Source: Sporosarcina sp. BP05
GTDB taxonomy: Bacteria > Bacillota > Bacilli > Bacillales_A > Planococcaceae
NCBI RefSeq assembly: GCF_014282005.1
Contig: NZ_JACFTD010000002.1
Location: forward strand, 1-64,000
DNA length: 64,000 bases
Direction: 5' to 3'
Translations under genes and position numbers: made by a program
The notes under the pieces: generated by a model
The model's database searches: none
What the model was told of the DNA's origin: nothing
What the model saw: the letters and a program-made list of their open reading frames with translations, nothing else
In this document: in pieces, positions 26,480 to 35,486 of the stretch
Position numbering within the stretch: position 1 is the stretch's first letter
Layout: every line of letters begins with the position of its first letter

Positions 26480-26786
26480 GCTAAAACGTCGCTTTTTTTA
26501 AACTGTCCATTAAATGGGGCTCAGTTCATTAAACTATAAGGGGGTCTTTTTGTTTGGGTCAAAATTTGCGATTTAATTGACGACTTTAAAATGAATTTGC
26601 AAATTCTAGATCGAATAGATAAATATTATGAATACCATTGACGATGAATTATTTTACTGAGTTTTTAATGTTATACTGATATTTGCATGGTTAGCAGTAC
26701 ACTAATAAGGTTTACTTCAGTAAAATAAGGTATATTATATTTATTGAATAGATTCTTTTTATAGACAAGAAAAGTAGGTGAACAAA

Positions 26787-26936
26787 GTGGGGAAATATCA
26801 ATTGGATACAAAAGGTCTGGCAGTTGTGACAAAGTATCATGAAAAAAACAAGCCTGCCAAATTTGATAAAAAGCAGCAACTTGAAAAAATACGTGCGGAG
26901 TATTTGAAAAAGAAGCAAAAACAAACAGATAAATAA
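26787..26936 (+). CDS. Small basic protein of unknown function
   Basis: A 49-residue Lys-rich peptide starting MGKYQLDTKGLAVVTKYHE and ending KKKQKQTDK. The GTG start is preceded by AAGTAGGTG. It is largely helical and hydrophilic, with no membrane segment or Cys. I do not recognise it. Codon use and the ribosome site look real. It stands alone after the insertion sequence. Confidence 0.55.
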   Translation: MGKYQLDTKGLAVVTKYHEKNKPAKFDKKQQLEKIRAEYLKKKQKQTDK

Positions 26937-27047
26937 AAGGAAGATATATCTTCAAAGTTATCAAAAATGGACCAATGGCAAAAGGCTATTTTAGAATTAG
27001 TGAGGGTATAACACTTGTTTAAGTATTTAATATATTATAATTTGAAT

Positions 27048-27276
27048 ATTTAAAGAGGATTAAAGTAAAGTCATTCTTTTACATGAGCAGGTAGCGCATT
27101 GATATAGGGCAAGTGCGAGGTCAGAGAATAGCTTATGAGCGCCCCTACGAAGGCAGATGTATAAGTTTTGCTCAGGTGAGTTCAAAAGAGCGTATAGAAC
27201 AAGTTCAGACGGTTGAGAAGCAAGAGAATACGAGTAGCAATGAGGCGAGGTAACCAAGTGTTTATCTCGTTTTTTT
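27048..27276 (+). ncRNA. Possible structured RNA with its own promoter and terminator
   Basis: TTGTTT (27015-27020) and TATAAT (27036-27041), spaced 15 bp, could start a transcript near 27048. CGAGGTAA (27246-27253) pairs with TTATCTCG (27262-27269) before seven T, a good intrinsic terminator. The 200 nt between has no open frame on the + strand with a ribosome site. A TGAGC/GCTCA helix (near 27134 and 27172) is possible. I do not recognise it as 6S, tmRNA, SRP, RNase P or a T-box. Confidence 0.35.
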
Positions 27277-27452
27277 ATTTTGTATTGTTAAAACAGCTAA
27301 TGCCATCTGAGAACATCCTGTGAGCGTTCCTATGCTTTGACTTTGACTTGCTTTCATTGTTTCTCCTTATGAGCGCAACAATGAAACGTATTCTACCTTT
27401 TGTTCTAAGTTAAGAAAGACAAAGTTATTTTAATTCAAGGGGGAGTTTTATT

Positions 27453-28604
27453 ATGAGGGAAGTAGTCATCGTTGAATGTGTTCGAACTGCAGTGGGGAGA
27501 AGAAAAGGGGCTTTGACCAATGTACGGCCGGATGATTTGGCAGCGATTGTATTAGATGAAGTCGTGAAGCGTGCTGGGATTGATAAAGGCGAGGTGGAAG
27601 ATGTCATTTTAGGTTGCGTAACCCAAGTGGGGGAGCAATCCATGAATGTTGCGAGAACTTCATTATTAATTGCTGGGTTTCCGATCCATGTACCGGGCGT
27701 GACAATCGATCGTCAATGCGGATCGAGTCAACAGGCTTTGCATTTTGCAGCACAAGCGATTGCATCTGGTGATATGGACATCGTCATTGCAGGTGGCGTT
27801 GAAAGCATGACGCGTGAGCCGATGTTTTCAAGTGGACTTGGTAAAGGTCCAAGTAAGAAATTGACCAATCAATATGAAATATTAAACCAAGGGATTTCAT
27901 CTGAAAGAATGGCGAAAAAATGGAGTTTAACACGAGAAGAGTTGGATCAGTACTCCGTGAACAGCCATTTGCGGGCATTCGACGCCATTGAAAAAGGGCA
28001 TTTCGAAAATGAAATCGTGCCTGTGGAAGTTGAGCAAGAAGATGGCACAATGACCATGTTCGCAGTAGATGAAGGGCCGCGTGAAGGGACGACATTGGAG
28101 GTTCTGGGTAAATTGAAAACAGTCTTCGATGAAAACGGCGTAATTACTGCAGGGAATGCAAGTCAAATTAGTGACGGAGCCTCAGCTGTCCTGTTGATGT
28201 CCCGTGAAAAAGCGGAACAATTAGGTTTGAAACCACGCGCTCGTATCGTTGCACGCTCCGTTGTCGGTTCAGATCCGACGCTTATGCTGACAGGTCCAAT
28301 CGAAGCGACCAGAAAAGTATTGGAAAAAGCAGGTCTATCTATAAAAGACATCGATACCTATGAAGTGAATGAGGCTTTTGCTCAAGTTCCTTTAGCTTGG
28401 TTAAAAGATGTTGGTGCTGAATATGAAAAGTTAAATGTTGACGGGGGAGCCATTGCTTTAGGACATCCTCTCGGAGCGACAGGAACAAAATTACTTGTTA
28501 CGTTGTTAAATCGGTTAGAACGGAAAAATGAACGATTAGGTTTGCTAGCAATCTGTGAGGGAATGGGGATGGCGAATGCCACTGTTATTGAAAGATTGGA
28601 GTAA
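27453..28604 (+). CDS. Thiolase (acetyl-CoA acetyltransferase type)
   Basis: A 383-residue thiolase that condenses or cleaves acyl-CoA units in fatty-acid or acetoacetyl-CoA metabolism. The acylated Cys89 is in DRQCGSS, GHPLGATG holds the active His, and the second Cys is in AICEGMGMANA, where most thiolases have CIGGGMG. It is preceded by a good ribosome site (AAGGGGG) and followed by a terminator, so it is monocistronic. The exact chain length is not readable. Confidence 0.88.
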   Translation: MREVVIVECVRTAVGRRKGALTNVRPDDLAAIVLDEVVKRAGIDKGEVEDVILGCVTQVGEQSMNVARTSLLIAGFPIHVPGVTIDRQCGSSQQALHFAAQAIASGDMDIVIAGGVESMTREPMFSSGLGKGPSKKLTNQYEILNQGISSERMAKKWSLTREELDQYSVNSHLRAFDAIEKGHFENEIVPVEVEQEDGTMTMFAVDEGPREGTTLEVLGKLKTVFDENGVITAGNASQISDGASAVLLMSREKAEQLGLKPRARIVARSVVGSDPTLMLTGPIEATRKVLEKAGLSIKDIDTYEVNEAFAQVPLAWLKDVGAEYEKLNVDGGAIALGHPLGATGTKLLVTLLNRLERKNERLGLLAICEGMGMANATVIERLE

Positions 28605-28674
28605 GTTCACTTGCAAGTCACTCGAATTCCAGGTGTTTTGTTAAAAGGATAGGAAAGTATAAGTTTTAAGACTG

Positions 28675-28702
28675 CCACAATCACTTAGATTGTGGTTTTT
28701 TT
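28675..28702 (+). terminator. Intrinsic terminator of the thiolase gene
   Basis: A perfect 8-bp stem (CCACAATC at 28675-28682 with GATTGTGG at 28688-28695) is followed by seven T. Confidence 0.85.
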
Positions 28703-28855
28703 CACTACTGTTTCAGTGCCCCCCTTGATTTCTTCCACAAAACGATCTGTCATTGGATATAAGGAAAAACCAAATCCAATGACCGGACTTAATCCACATA
28801 CCATTACCAAAACTCCCTGCACGAATTTCTCAAAAGTGGTATGACTTTACCTGTG
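28685..28855 (-). pseudogene. C-terminal remnant of a membrane transporter (MFS/GPH-like)
   Basis: On the minus strand an open stretch reads FEKFVQGVLVMV, then GFGFSLYPMTDRFVEEIKGG, to a stop inside the thiolase terminator (28687-28685). The hydrophobic helix ending in YPMTDRFVEEI resembles the last helix and tail of glycoside-pentoside-hexuronide or similar symporters. An in-frame stop lies just upstream and the rest of the gene is missing. Family assignment is tentative. Confidence 0.35.
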
Positions 28856-29052
28856 AAAATAGTTGGTGCAAAGACATCTGTTATAAAAGTATGGTAATGG
28901 GAAGATTAAAATGGCTGAGTATTCATCAAACTGTAATGTAAAGAACGTATATTTCAAAGGGAAATTGGACGAGTCCTTTTAAAGGGAAGCGGGGTACATG
29001 AGAAACCGGATTCCTATTACTAGTTACATTACAAAGTAAGGAGTTAAACAAA

Positions 29053-30228
29053 ATGACAATTACCAATTTCAAGAAGTTAGAGGAAATCAGACAAGCGCTC
29101 AATTCAAAGTTTTTCGAACGGGAGAATGAGGTTGAAGGGATTCTTATAGCTCTGCTCTCTAGACAACACATGCTCATGATTGGACCTGCAGGAACTGCAA
29201 AATCAGCTTTGTCGGTTGAATTAGCTAAAATCGTACAAGGAGCAGAGTACTTCCAGTGGTTGCTGACAAGATTCAGTACACCTGAAGAAGTGTTTGGCCC
29301 GTTGTCGTTAAAAGACCTCGAACAAGGCGTATACAAGCGTAATACGGCAGCTAAAATGCCTGAAGCTAATCTTGTTTTCTTGGATGAGATATTTAAAGCC
29401 AACTCTGCGATCTTGAATAGTTTGCTGACGATTATAAACGAACGGCTTTACTATAATAACGCAACGCCAGTAAAGGTTCCTTTGATGTCAGTAATTGGAG
29501 CCTCGAACGAATATCCTGAAGACGGAGAAGGACTTGAAGCTCTTTTCGACAGGTTCTTACTCCGGTTCGAACTAGATTATATTGCAGATGAAACGAATTT
29601 TGTTTCTATGATGAAGGGCACCGGTCAAAATCAGGTAATGCCTTCCATGACTATGGATGAATTGATTCAACTTCAGTTTTTTACGGATATGGTTACAATT
29701 CCGGATGAAGTGTATGAAATACTTTCGGAAATTCGTAATGAATTGCGGGATGAAGGGATACGTCCTTCTGATAGGCGGTTTAAACAGTCGCTTTCGGTAC
29801 TTCAAGCGAAGGCGTTGATAAACCAAAGGCAAGTTGTGAAGGTAGAAGATATTATCATCCTTGAAAATACCCTGTGGGAAACAGTGGACCAAAAATATGC
29901 CGTGTCTGCCATTATTCGCAATCATTCACTAGATATTGTTACTCAGGCACTTGATTCCATACGAAACGAAGCAAATGAAGTGTTCTACTGTATACAGCAG
30001 GATCATTCGCCAGAGGCTGGAATGGAAGCGACTCAAAAAATGAAAGCCTTAGTGGCTGATTTGACTAAGCTCAAAAGTAACAATCAAAGTCGGAAGGTTG
30101 ATATCGACGCATTACTTGAAAAAGTGATCTTGATGGAACATGAAATTCTGGATAGTATTTTAGAACCGTGGTATTTTGATGCTCAAAATGAAAAGAAGGG
30201 GTCCACTAGCACCTTTTTCAAAATGTGA
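29053..30228 (+). CDS. MoxR-family AAA+ ATPase (RavA type)
   Basis: A 391-residue AAA+ ATPase. Walker A GPAGTAKS lies at residues 44-51, the Walker B motif is NLVFLDEIFKAN, and sensor regions follow (ASNEYPEDGEGLEALFDRFLLRF). MoxR proteins remodel or insert cofactors into partner complexes together with a VWA protein; the adjacent gene encodes one. The length and C-terminal extension resemble RavA. The ATG follows AAGGAG. The client is unknown. Confidence 0.88.
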   Translation: MTITNFKKLEEIRQALNSKFFERENEVEGILIALLSRQHMLMIGPAGTAKSALSVELAKIVQGAEYFQWLLTRFSTPEEVFGPLSLKDLEQGVYKRNTAAKMPEANLVFLDEIFKANSAILNSLLTIINERLYYNNATPVKVPLMSVIGASNEYPEDGEGLEALFDRFLLRFELDYIADETNFVSMMKGTGQNQVMPSMTMDELIQLQFFTDMVTIPDEVYEILSEIRNELRDEGIRPSDRRFKQSLSVLQAKALINQRQVVKVEDIIILENTLWETVDQKYAVSAIIRNHSLDIVTQALDSIRNEANEVFYCIQQDHSPEAGMEATQKMKALVADLTKLKSNNQSRKVDIDALLEKVILMEHEILDSILEPWYFDAQNEKKGSTSTFFKM

Positions 30229-30243
30229 AAGGGAGTGTTCTTT

Positions 30244-31686
30244 GTGAAAAGTCTTACGAGTCACTATGAAAATCGTTCAGTATTGAATACGGATGCATTC
30301 GATAAAAGACGTTTTAAAGAAATTTTCGACATGTCTTTGGGCCTTCAACGAATAAGAGACGAAGGCGCCTTACCGATGTTTGAACCATTACTGGCTGATA
30401 TTTGGGCTTCCTTATTTAAGATGAAACCTGAAATTAGGGCAAGAGACGTAGACAGTATTCTTGAGGTTAATAAATCATTGATGGAAAAAATCATGGCGGA
30501 TGTATACTTTGTAAACTACCGAAGCTTCACCCGATTGGATGATTTGTTGTCAGCTATCTGCACGGTGAAATTCGGAGAGAAGACGAACCAATGGCTGGCT
30601 GACCAAAAAGAGGAAGATGAAGATTTTAATAAACAGATGCAGGAAATTAACGCAATGCATAGGCAACTTCAAAAGCAGGATTGGCAAGAAGAGACAGGAA
30701 ATGATAGTCAGGTGTCAAAAGAGGATTTTACAGAAGCGATGACTAAATTTGATAAGAAATTGAACCAGATGCTTCAAAGCGACAGTCAGAGCTTTTCGCA
30801 AGCATTGGCTCAAGCCATGCAAGAAACCAAACAAGTGAAAGCGGGTCTGAAGTCGTTGCTAGGGGGCTACGGTGCAGGTAGCGGTGATGCAGAATTGAAA
30901 AAAATCCCTTTACGCGACCAACTAGTATTAGCTGAAAAAATGGCTACTGATAAAACGATGAAAGAAATAGCGGAATGGGCGGGCCGATTCAAACAGATAG
31001 CCCGTAAAAAACAGAAATCCTTACATAGGGACTCTATGGAAAGAAGGGGAGTTACGTTAGGTAACGAAATAGAGAGGATACTTCCGTTGGAATTTGGCTT
31101 ATACATGCATCCAATAACGAAGAACGATTTTCTTCGTCGCTTTGTGGAAGGCCAGACCATGCAATATGAACAGAAAGGGCGTGAGGTATTAGAGAAGGGG
31201 CCAATCGTACTTTGTCTAGATCAGTCAGGGAGTATGTCACACCTGGATACCCAATCCAAAGGTTTTATATTAACCCTTATGTCCATTGCAAGAAAGCAAC
31301 GAAGGGACTTTTGCTTGATATTATTCTCCACTCGTACACAAATCCATAAATATGAAAAAGGTAAAATTAAAGGGTCTGATATGGTTAGTTTGGCTCGAAC
31401 CTTCTTAGGTGGAGGTACGAATTTTGCCCTTCCGCTTGATCAAGCGATGAATGTAATTAACGAAAGTCAGTTTAAACAAGCCGATTTAGTTTTCGTTACG
31501 GATGGTGAAGACACTTTAAACGATTCGTTTCTATTAGCATTCAACAAAAAGAAGAAAGAAAAGGATTTCAATGTTCTTTCTCTAGTGCTAGGAAGCAGTA
31601 CAAAAATAGTAGAACAATTTTCAGATAGGGTTATTCAAATTTATGATTTCGATGATGCAGGCAGTTTTACTGCCTTTGAAATATAA
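30244..31686 (+). CDS. VWA-domain protein (ViaA type), partner of the MoxR ATPase
   Basis: A 480-residue protein with a helical N-terminal part, an acidic coiled stretch (about 120-200) and a C-terminal von Willebrand A domain. The MIDAS motif is LCLDQSGSMSH, with GGGTNF and VTDGEDTL further on. This arrangement matches ViaA, which works with RavA. GTG 30244 is preferred over GTG 30235 because the ribosome site AAAGGGAG overlaps the latter. It lies 15 nt after the ATPase stop. Confidence 0.85.
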   Translation: MKSLTSHYENRSVLNTDAFDKRRFKEIFDMSLGLQRIRDEGALPMFEPLLADIWASLFKMKPEIRARDVDSILEVNKSLMEKIMADVYFVNYRSFTRLDDLLSAICTVKFGEKTNQWLADQKEEDEDFNKQMQEINAMHRQLQKQDWQEETGNDSQVSKEDFTEAMTKFDKKLNQMLQSDSQSFSQALAQAMQETKQVKAGLKSLLGGYGAGSGDAELKKIPLRDQLVLAEKMATDKTMKEIAEWAGRFKQIARKKQKSLHRDSMERRGVTLGNEIERILPLEFGLYMHPITKNDFLRRFVEGQTMQYEQKGREVLEKGPIVLCLDQSGSMSHLDTQSKGFILTLMSIARKQRRDFCLILFSTRTQIHKYEKGKIKGSDMVSLARTFLGGGTNFALPLDQAMNVINESQFKQADLVFVTDGEDTLNDSFLLAFNKKKKEKDFNVLSLVLGSSTKIVEQFSDRVIQIYDFDDAGSFTAFEI

Positions 31687-31772
31687 AGATGCAAGTTTGT
31701 CGATTATCCATTTCCACTTGTTCTTTACGGCTCGCTTTAGACAAAATGATCACGTCAACTTTACCGTGGGTT

Positions 31773-31816
31773 AAGTGTGGCTGGAAATGACTCTGTCATT
31801 TCCAGTCACACTTTTT
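31773..31816 (+). terminator. Intrinsic terminator of the MoxR/VWA operon
   Basis: AAGTGTGGCTGGAAATGAC (31773-31791) pairs with 31795-31813 with one mismatch, followed by T residues. A very stable hairpin. Confidence 0.85.
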
Positions 31817-32192
31817 ACAGTAATCTTTTTGAAAATATTCGTCCGCCCCGTACCTATAACGTTTAAGTGTATAATGCAATTGCTTTGGACAATGAAAGAA
31901 TAACTACCTTCCTATTTCGGGCACACCACCTCTTTTAATAATGCTTTTCCTGCTTATTTTGGAAAAGATCTCACAAGTAATAGAGTGTTTGCCATATAGA
32001 AAGTGACAACACGTCCTAAAATTGAGAAGGATATGCTATTAAGAAGGAGTTAGTAGCCAAAATTACATCTTTGGCTGCTCCTCACTGGATAGAAAAATGG
32101 TTATTCATTCATCCATAAAAGCTTTAGTATTTCGTGTATCTGCACTTTTGGAGGGCGACGGGCGAATGGCCACCATACAATTAACGAAAAAA
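31817..32192. other. Intergenic region without a recognised gene
   Basis: No supported open frame. A moderate hairpin formed by AGCCAAA (near 32055) and TTTGGCT (near 32069) is visible without a T-run. The rest is featureless AT-rich DNA. Confidence 0.4.
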
Positions 32193-32229
32193 ATGTATAG
32201 GGATGCGACTCCGTCGCATCCCTATACAT
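32187..32229 (-). terminator. Long-stem terminator of the YibE/F operon
   Basis: A perfect 17-bp stem (32193-32209 with 32213-32229) has a 3-nt loop. On the minus strand it is followed by six T (32192-32187), 120 nt past the YibE/F stop. It is nested in a wider imperfect inverted repeat (ATACAATTA near 32174, TAATTGTAT near 32244), so it may derive from a palindromic repeat element. Confidence 0.65.
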
Positions 32230-32347
32230 CAAAACATATCGGTAATTGTATAGAAGTCGTTCAGTCCAAAGTGATCCAAAATTAACCATACAAGGAGCGC
32301 TTAGTGGAAGGGAAGGGGTCATTGGACTTGTTGAAGTTGACTAAGGT

Positions 32348-33118
32348 CTATTTATTACTTTTTTCTCTTGACCTCACTAAATAATATGCATTAATCCAGG
32401 AAGCAATTGGTACAATCAATGCGATACCAATACCTGCACTAAATATTGTAATCATTTCACTTCCGAATATCTTTGAATTTACGATTTCTCCAATGGTATA
32501 AGATAAGTCTTTAAACCACAAAAGCAACGCCATATAACCACCGAAAAAGGCGAAAAACAAGGTATTTGTATTGGACCCTAGAATATCCTTTCCAATACTA
32601 ATCCCAGATTTGAATAAGTCTCTTCTAGTAATTGTTGGATGTTGGATAAATATTTCAAGCATAGGGGAAGTAATCGAAATGGCTACATCCGTAATAGCTC
32701 CGATTGTACTCATAATAATGACTGAAGCTGCAATTTTAACAAAATCCACACCAATATAAAGAGAAAATATGGTCAGTTCATCGATTTCCTCTTCACCAAA
32801 CCCTTGAATCATCGTTATTTTCGTTACTTGATTGATAAAAATCAATAAAATAACAATTGTGATGGCAGTAGAAAGGAATGCAGTTTTTGTTTTACTGTTC
32901 ACTTTATTGATAAAAAAAAGGTTAATACAACTTATAACGGTGCACCCAATAACTGTAAGTATAATGGGGTTTGCATTCGGGTCTGCCATGAACAATATGA
33001 TAAGAAGGATGACACCGAAGTTTAGGAATAAGGAAACGAAGGACCTTGCTCCTTTCTTCCCACCAATGACAATCATCAATATAAACAAAATGGCTGCTAG
33101 CCACACCAATACATTCAT
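32348..33118 (-). CDS. YibE/F-family membrane protein (second of pair)
   Basis: A 256-residue membrane protein with about seven hydrophobic segments. It has the YibE/F pattern STIGAITDVAISITSPMLEI and SGISIGKDILGSNTNTLFFAFFGGY. Function of the family is not established; members come in adjacent pairs. Its ATG overlaps the stop of the preceding minus-strand gene by 4 nt, so the two are coupled. Confidence 0.85.
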   Translation of the reverse strand: MNVLVWLAAILFILMIVIGGKKGARSFVSLFLNFGVILLIILFMADPNANPIILTVIGCTVISCINLFFINKVNSKTKTAFLSTAITIVILLIFINQVTKITMIQGFGEEEIDELTIFSLYIGVDFVKIAASVIIMSTIGAITDVAISITSPMLEIFIQHPTITRRDLFKSGISIGKDILGSNTNTLFFAFFGGYMALLLWFKDLSYTIGEIVNSKIFGSEMITIFSAGIGIALIVPIASWINAYYLVRSREKSNK

Positions 33119-34254
33119 AATTTATGCCTCTTTCGATTCACAAAGAAAATAGAAGTGTATAAGCCGATCGGAATTGCTAATACAATCCCAATGCCACCTG
33201 CTAACGCTCGCGCCAATTCCAAAGAAAGGTTCATAGAAAGGGCAAATGACAGTGAGGTGTGGTTTTTTATATATAAAATTATGGCTGGAATGGATCCACT
33301 AATATACGCAAAGAACAAAATGTTAGTCATGGTACCCATAATATCTTTTCCAATTTCTAAACCAGACTTGGTCAGTGCTTTTGTCGATATATTATTGTCT
33401 TTCTCGTAAAGTCCAAAGATCGAAGAAGACATTGTAATGGCGACATCCATCACGGCACCTAAAGAACCGACGAACAGACCAGCCATGAATACCATTTCAT
33501 AAGGGCGTGTCAGAAAGTTCATTTCCTCATATCGTAACCCATTTCCTGCAGTGATCCATATGACCAGATAGGAAATAAGTAAGGAAATAAATGTTCCTAA
33601 AAGTGTTGCGACAATCGCAGCATAAGCTTTTTCATTAAAACCGTTTACGAGTAACAATGAGGTGACGGTAAATAAAATAATAGTTATCCCACATATCCAT
33701 AGTAAACTGATAGTTGAATTGTTTACATAAACATCTAGTGCAAAAGATAGTAAAAGGGCATTAACTGCTAAACTGACAATCGAAAAAAAACCTTGCTTTT
33801 TTCCAATTAGAAGTAAAACAAAGATAAACACCCACATGATCATTAAAATGTATTTATCACGTTTAACATTACTTATACTTCCGGTTAAATCACGGGAATC
33901 CTTTGTTTGTTTATCAATTGAAACAAATAATTCATTTCCTACTCGAAAAGCATGGTCATAAGCACCGGAAGTTGAATAATTGTTCGATATATGAATTTGT
34001 TGTCCCTTTTCTTGCCCGTTTTTTATCTGGGCGATGATATGCTGTGTGAACAACTCATCGCGATTGTTATGCATATCAACAACTTGAACTGAATCTTTAA
34101 GGTTGATCTCGATAATTTTAGCAATTGGTCGATCGTAAAACGAATAATTAAATTGAACAAACAGCATAGAAGTAACAAAACAAACCGTTACAATGCTGAA
34201 CAAAATAATGTTTTTGCTTAGCATTTTATTTAATCTATTTATGGCAACTTTCAA
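33115..34254 (-). CDS. YibE/F-family membrane protein (first of pair)
   Basis: A 379-residue member with an N-terminal anchor, an extracytoplasmic domain (about residues 35-130) and seven to eight C-terminal membrane segments. The family signature SLGAVMDVAITMSSSIFGLYE is followed by SGLEIGKDIMGTMTNILFFAYISGS. TTG 34254 is chosen because GGAGGT (34266-34261) lies 6 nt before it; upstream in-frame starts have none. It may form a complex with the next gene's product. Confidence 0.83.
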   Translation of the reverse strand: MKVAINRLNKMLSKNIILFSIVTVCFVTSMLFVQFNYSFYDRPIAKIIEINLKDSVQVVDMHNNRDELFTQHIIAQIKNGQEKGQQIHISNNYSTSGAYDHAFRVGNELFVSIDKQTKDSRDLTGSISNVKRDKYILMIMWVFIFVLLLIGKKQGFFSIVSLAVNALLLSFALDVYVNNSTISLLWICGITIILFTVTSLLLVNGFNEKAYAAIVATLLGTFISLLISYLVIWITAGNGLRYEEMNFLTRPYEMVFMAGLFVGSLGAVMDVAITMSSSIFGLYEKDNNISTKALTKSGLEIGKDIMGTMTNILFFAYISGSIPAIILYIKNHTSLSFALSMNLSLELARALAGGIGIVLAIPIGLYTSIFFVNRKRHKL

Positions 34255-34459
34255 AGAAAAACCTCCGACTAAATAGGTAGTATATAGACTGTACAATATA
34301 TTTAATTATACCATTATTACTTGCTACATTAGAATATGGACTCGATCTGTTCCATATTGTAAGGTCTACGTTAAAGTATAATAGCGAGGATTCCTTACGA
34401 GGGATGTCGGATTTTTTATTTATTGAAACTATAAAGACAGTTGTGGATGAATGGAATAG

Positions 34460-34921
34460 TCAATCGTCTATTTTATCACTTGTGAAATAACGAGCAAATA
34501 ATATACCAAGTATGTAACCATACATTATGTGCCCCCCAACCCAGTATGAAAATGAGGGAATACTAGAAAATGCAGGTGTTCTGTCAGAAAATGTGGTCGT
34601 AGGGAATAGTGCGGTGCCAATGATAAAACAGACGAATGTACATAAAAAAATGATTTTCTTACGAGATGAAACTTTTCTATAAACAATCAACAGATACAAA
34701 CATATCGCTAAAGCAAAAGAGACAATTAGATGAAAACCTACTTCAACTAGTTCTGGGAAAATAAATGTGTTGATGTAAGGAATATAATCGACGTTTAGTA
34801 ATAGCGTGTAAACTTTAAAATGAGTAATGTACTCAACAATTTTTAATAATGCAGCTAAGAATAAACCTGAAACCAGTCCATATAAAACAGCTTTTTGTAA
34901 ACCCCGCTTTGTTAATAGCAT
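34460..34921 (-). CDS. Predicted four-helix membrane protein, unknown function
   Basis: A 153-residue protein with about four hydrophobic helices and short loops. It starts MLLTKRGLQKAVLYGLVSG and ends in GGHIMYGYILGILFARYF. It resembles YagU/DUF1440-type small membrane proteins in layout, but I cannot place it firmly. The ribosome site is AAAGGAGTG. It stands alone between the YibE/F pair and a divergent gene. Confidence 0.65.
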   Translation of the reverse strand: MLLTKRGLQKAVLYGLVSGLFLAALLKIVEYITHFKVYTLLLNVDYIPYINTFIFPELVEVGFHLIVSFALAICLYLLIVYRKVSSRKKIIFLCTFVCFIIGTALFPTTTFSDRTPAFSSIPSFSYWVGGHIMYGYILGILFARYFTSDKIDD

Positions 34922-35025
34922 ATTTTCACTCCTTTCACATATTTATTTCCATTTAAGTGAATGATGTTTAGTTCCCTTCCTAGAGAGGTAAACTACATCA
35001 AGGTTAAAAAAGGGAGTAGATATTG

Positions 35026-35439
35026 ATGAATGAAAAAAAAGCAGCACTGAAAATCCTGAAAGAGAGCTTTGTTGGAACGATGGCGACAGTTCAACAGAAC
35101 AAGCCACACACACGTTATATGACGTTTTTTAGTGATGAATTCACGCTTTACACCGCGACATCAAAACAAACACAAAAAGTAGATGAACTTGAAGGAAATC
35201 CACATACTCATATTTTAATCGGGTATGAAGGTAAGGGTATGGGTGACGAATATCTTGAAATAGAAGGTACTGTCAGTATTTCTGACGATGAAAGTATAAA
35301 AGAGAAAGTATGGAATAAGCATATGAAATCATGGTTCAGTGGTCCCGAGGATCCAGATCTTGTTATCATGAAAGTTTCACCCGTTTCAATTCGTTTGATG
35401 AATAAAAAAGGTGAAGAACCAATAGAGATTACACTGTGA
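35026..35439 (+). CDS. Pyridoxamine 5'-phosphate oxidase-like (general stress protein 26 type) flavin protein
   Basis: A 137-residue split-barrel protein of the PNPOx-like group. It has FVGTMATVQQNKPHTRYMTFF, LYTATSKQTQKVDELEGNPHTHILIGYE and a C-terminal VSPVSIRLMNKKGEEP. Members bind FMN, F420 or heme and often belong to the general stress response. Physiological substrate unknown. ATG 35026 is preferred over the TTG before it, 9 nt after AAAGGGAG. Confidence 0.83.
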   Translation: MNEKKAALKILKESFVGTMATVQQNKPHTRYMTFFSDEFTLYTATSKQTQKVDELEGNPHTHILIGYEGKGMGDEYLEIEGTVSISDDESIKEKVWNKHMKSWFSGPEDPDLVIMKVSPVSIRLMNKKGEEPIEITL

Positions 35440-35444
35440 ATAGA

Positions 35445-35477
35445 GGGTACTGGCGTTAGGTGCTGGTACCCTTTTTT
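35445..35477 (+). terminator. Intrinsic terminator of the PNPOx-like gene
   Basis: GGGTAC (35445-35450) pairs with GTACCC (35466-35471), followed by six T. Confidence 0.75.
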
Positions 35478-35486
35478 ACACTATTA

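Larger units (their letters stand above)
25040..26528 (+). mobile_element. IS3-family (IS150-like) insertion sequence
   Basis: About 1.49 kb, bounded by imperfect inverted repeats. The left end reads TGAACTGAACCCCAAATGG and the right end, on the minus strand, TGAACTGAGCCCCATTTAA. It carries overlapping-frame orfA and orfB. The left end is 87 bp after the stop of the SLH protein gene. I find no clear 3-4 bp target duplication next to the ends, so the exact boundary or an old deletion is unsettled. Both reading frames are intact, so it may still move. Confidence 0.88.

Noticed and set aside
27060..27257. Minus-strand 65-codon frame over the candidate RNA
   Set aside because: No ribosome site and no protein-like composition; the T-run terminator is on the opposite strand.
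32097..32322. Short frames on both strands containing MYRDAT and HPYT
   Set aside because: They are produced by reading the 17-bp palindrome in each direction and have no other protein-like content.
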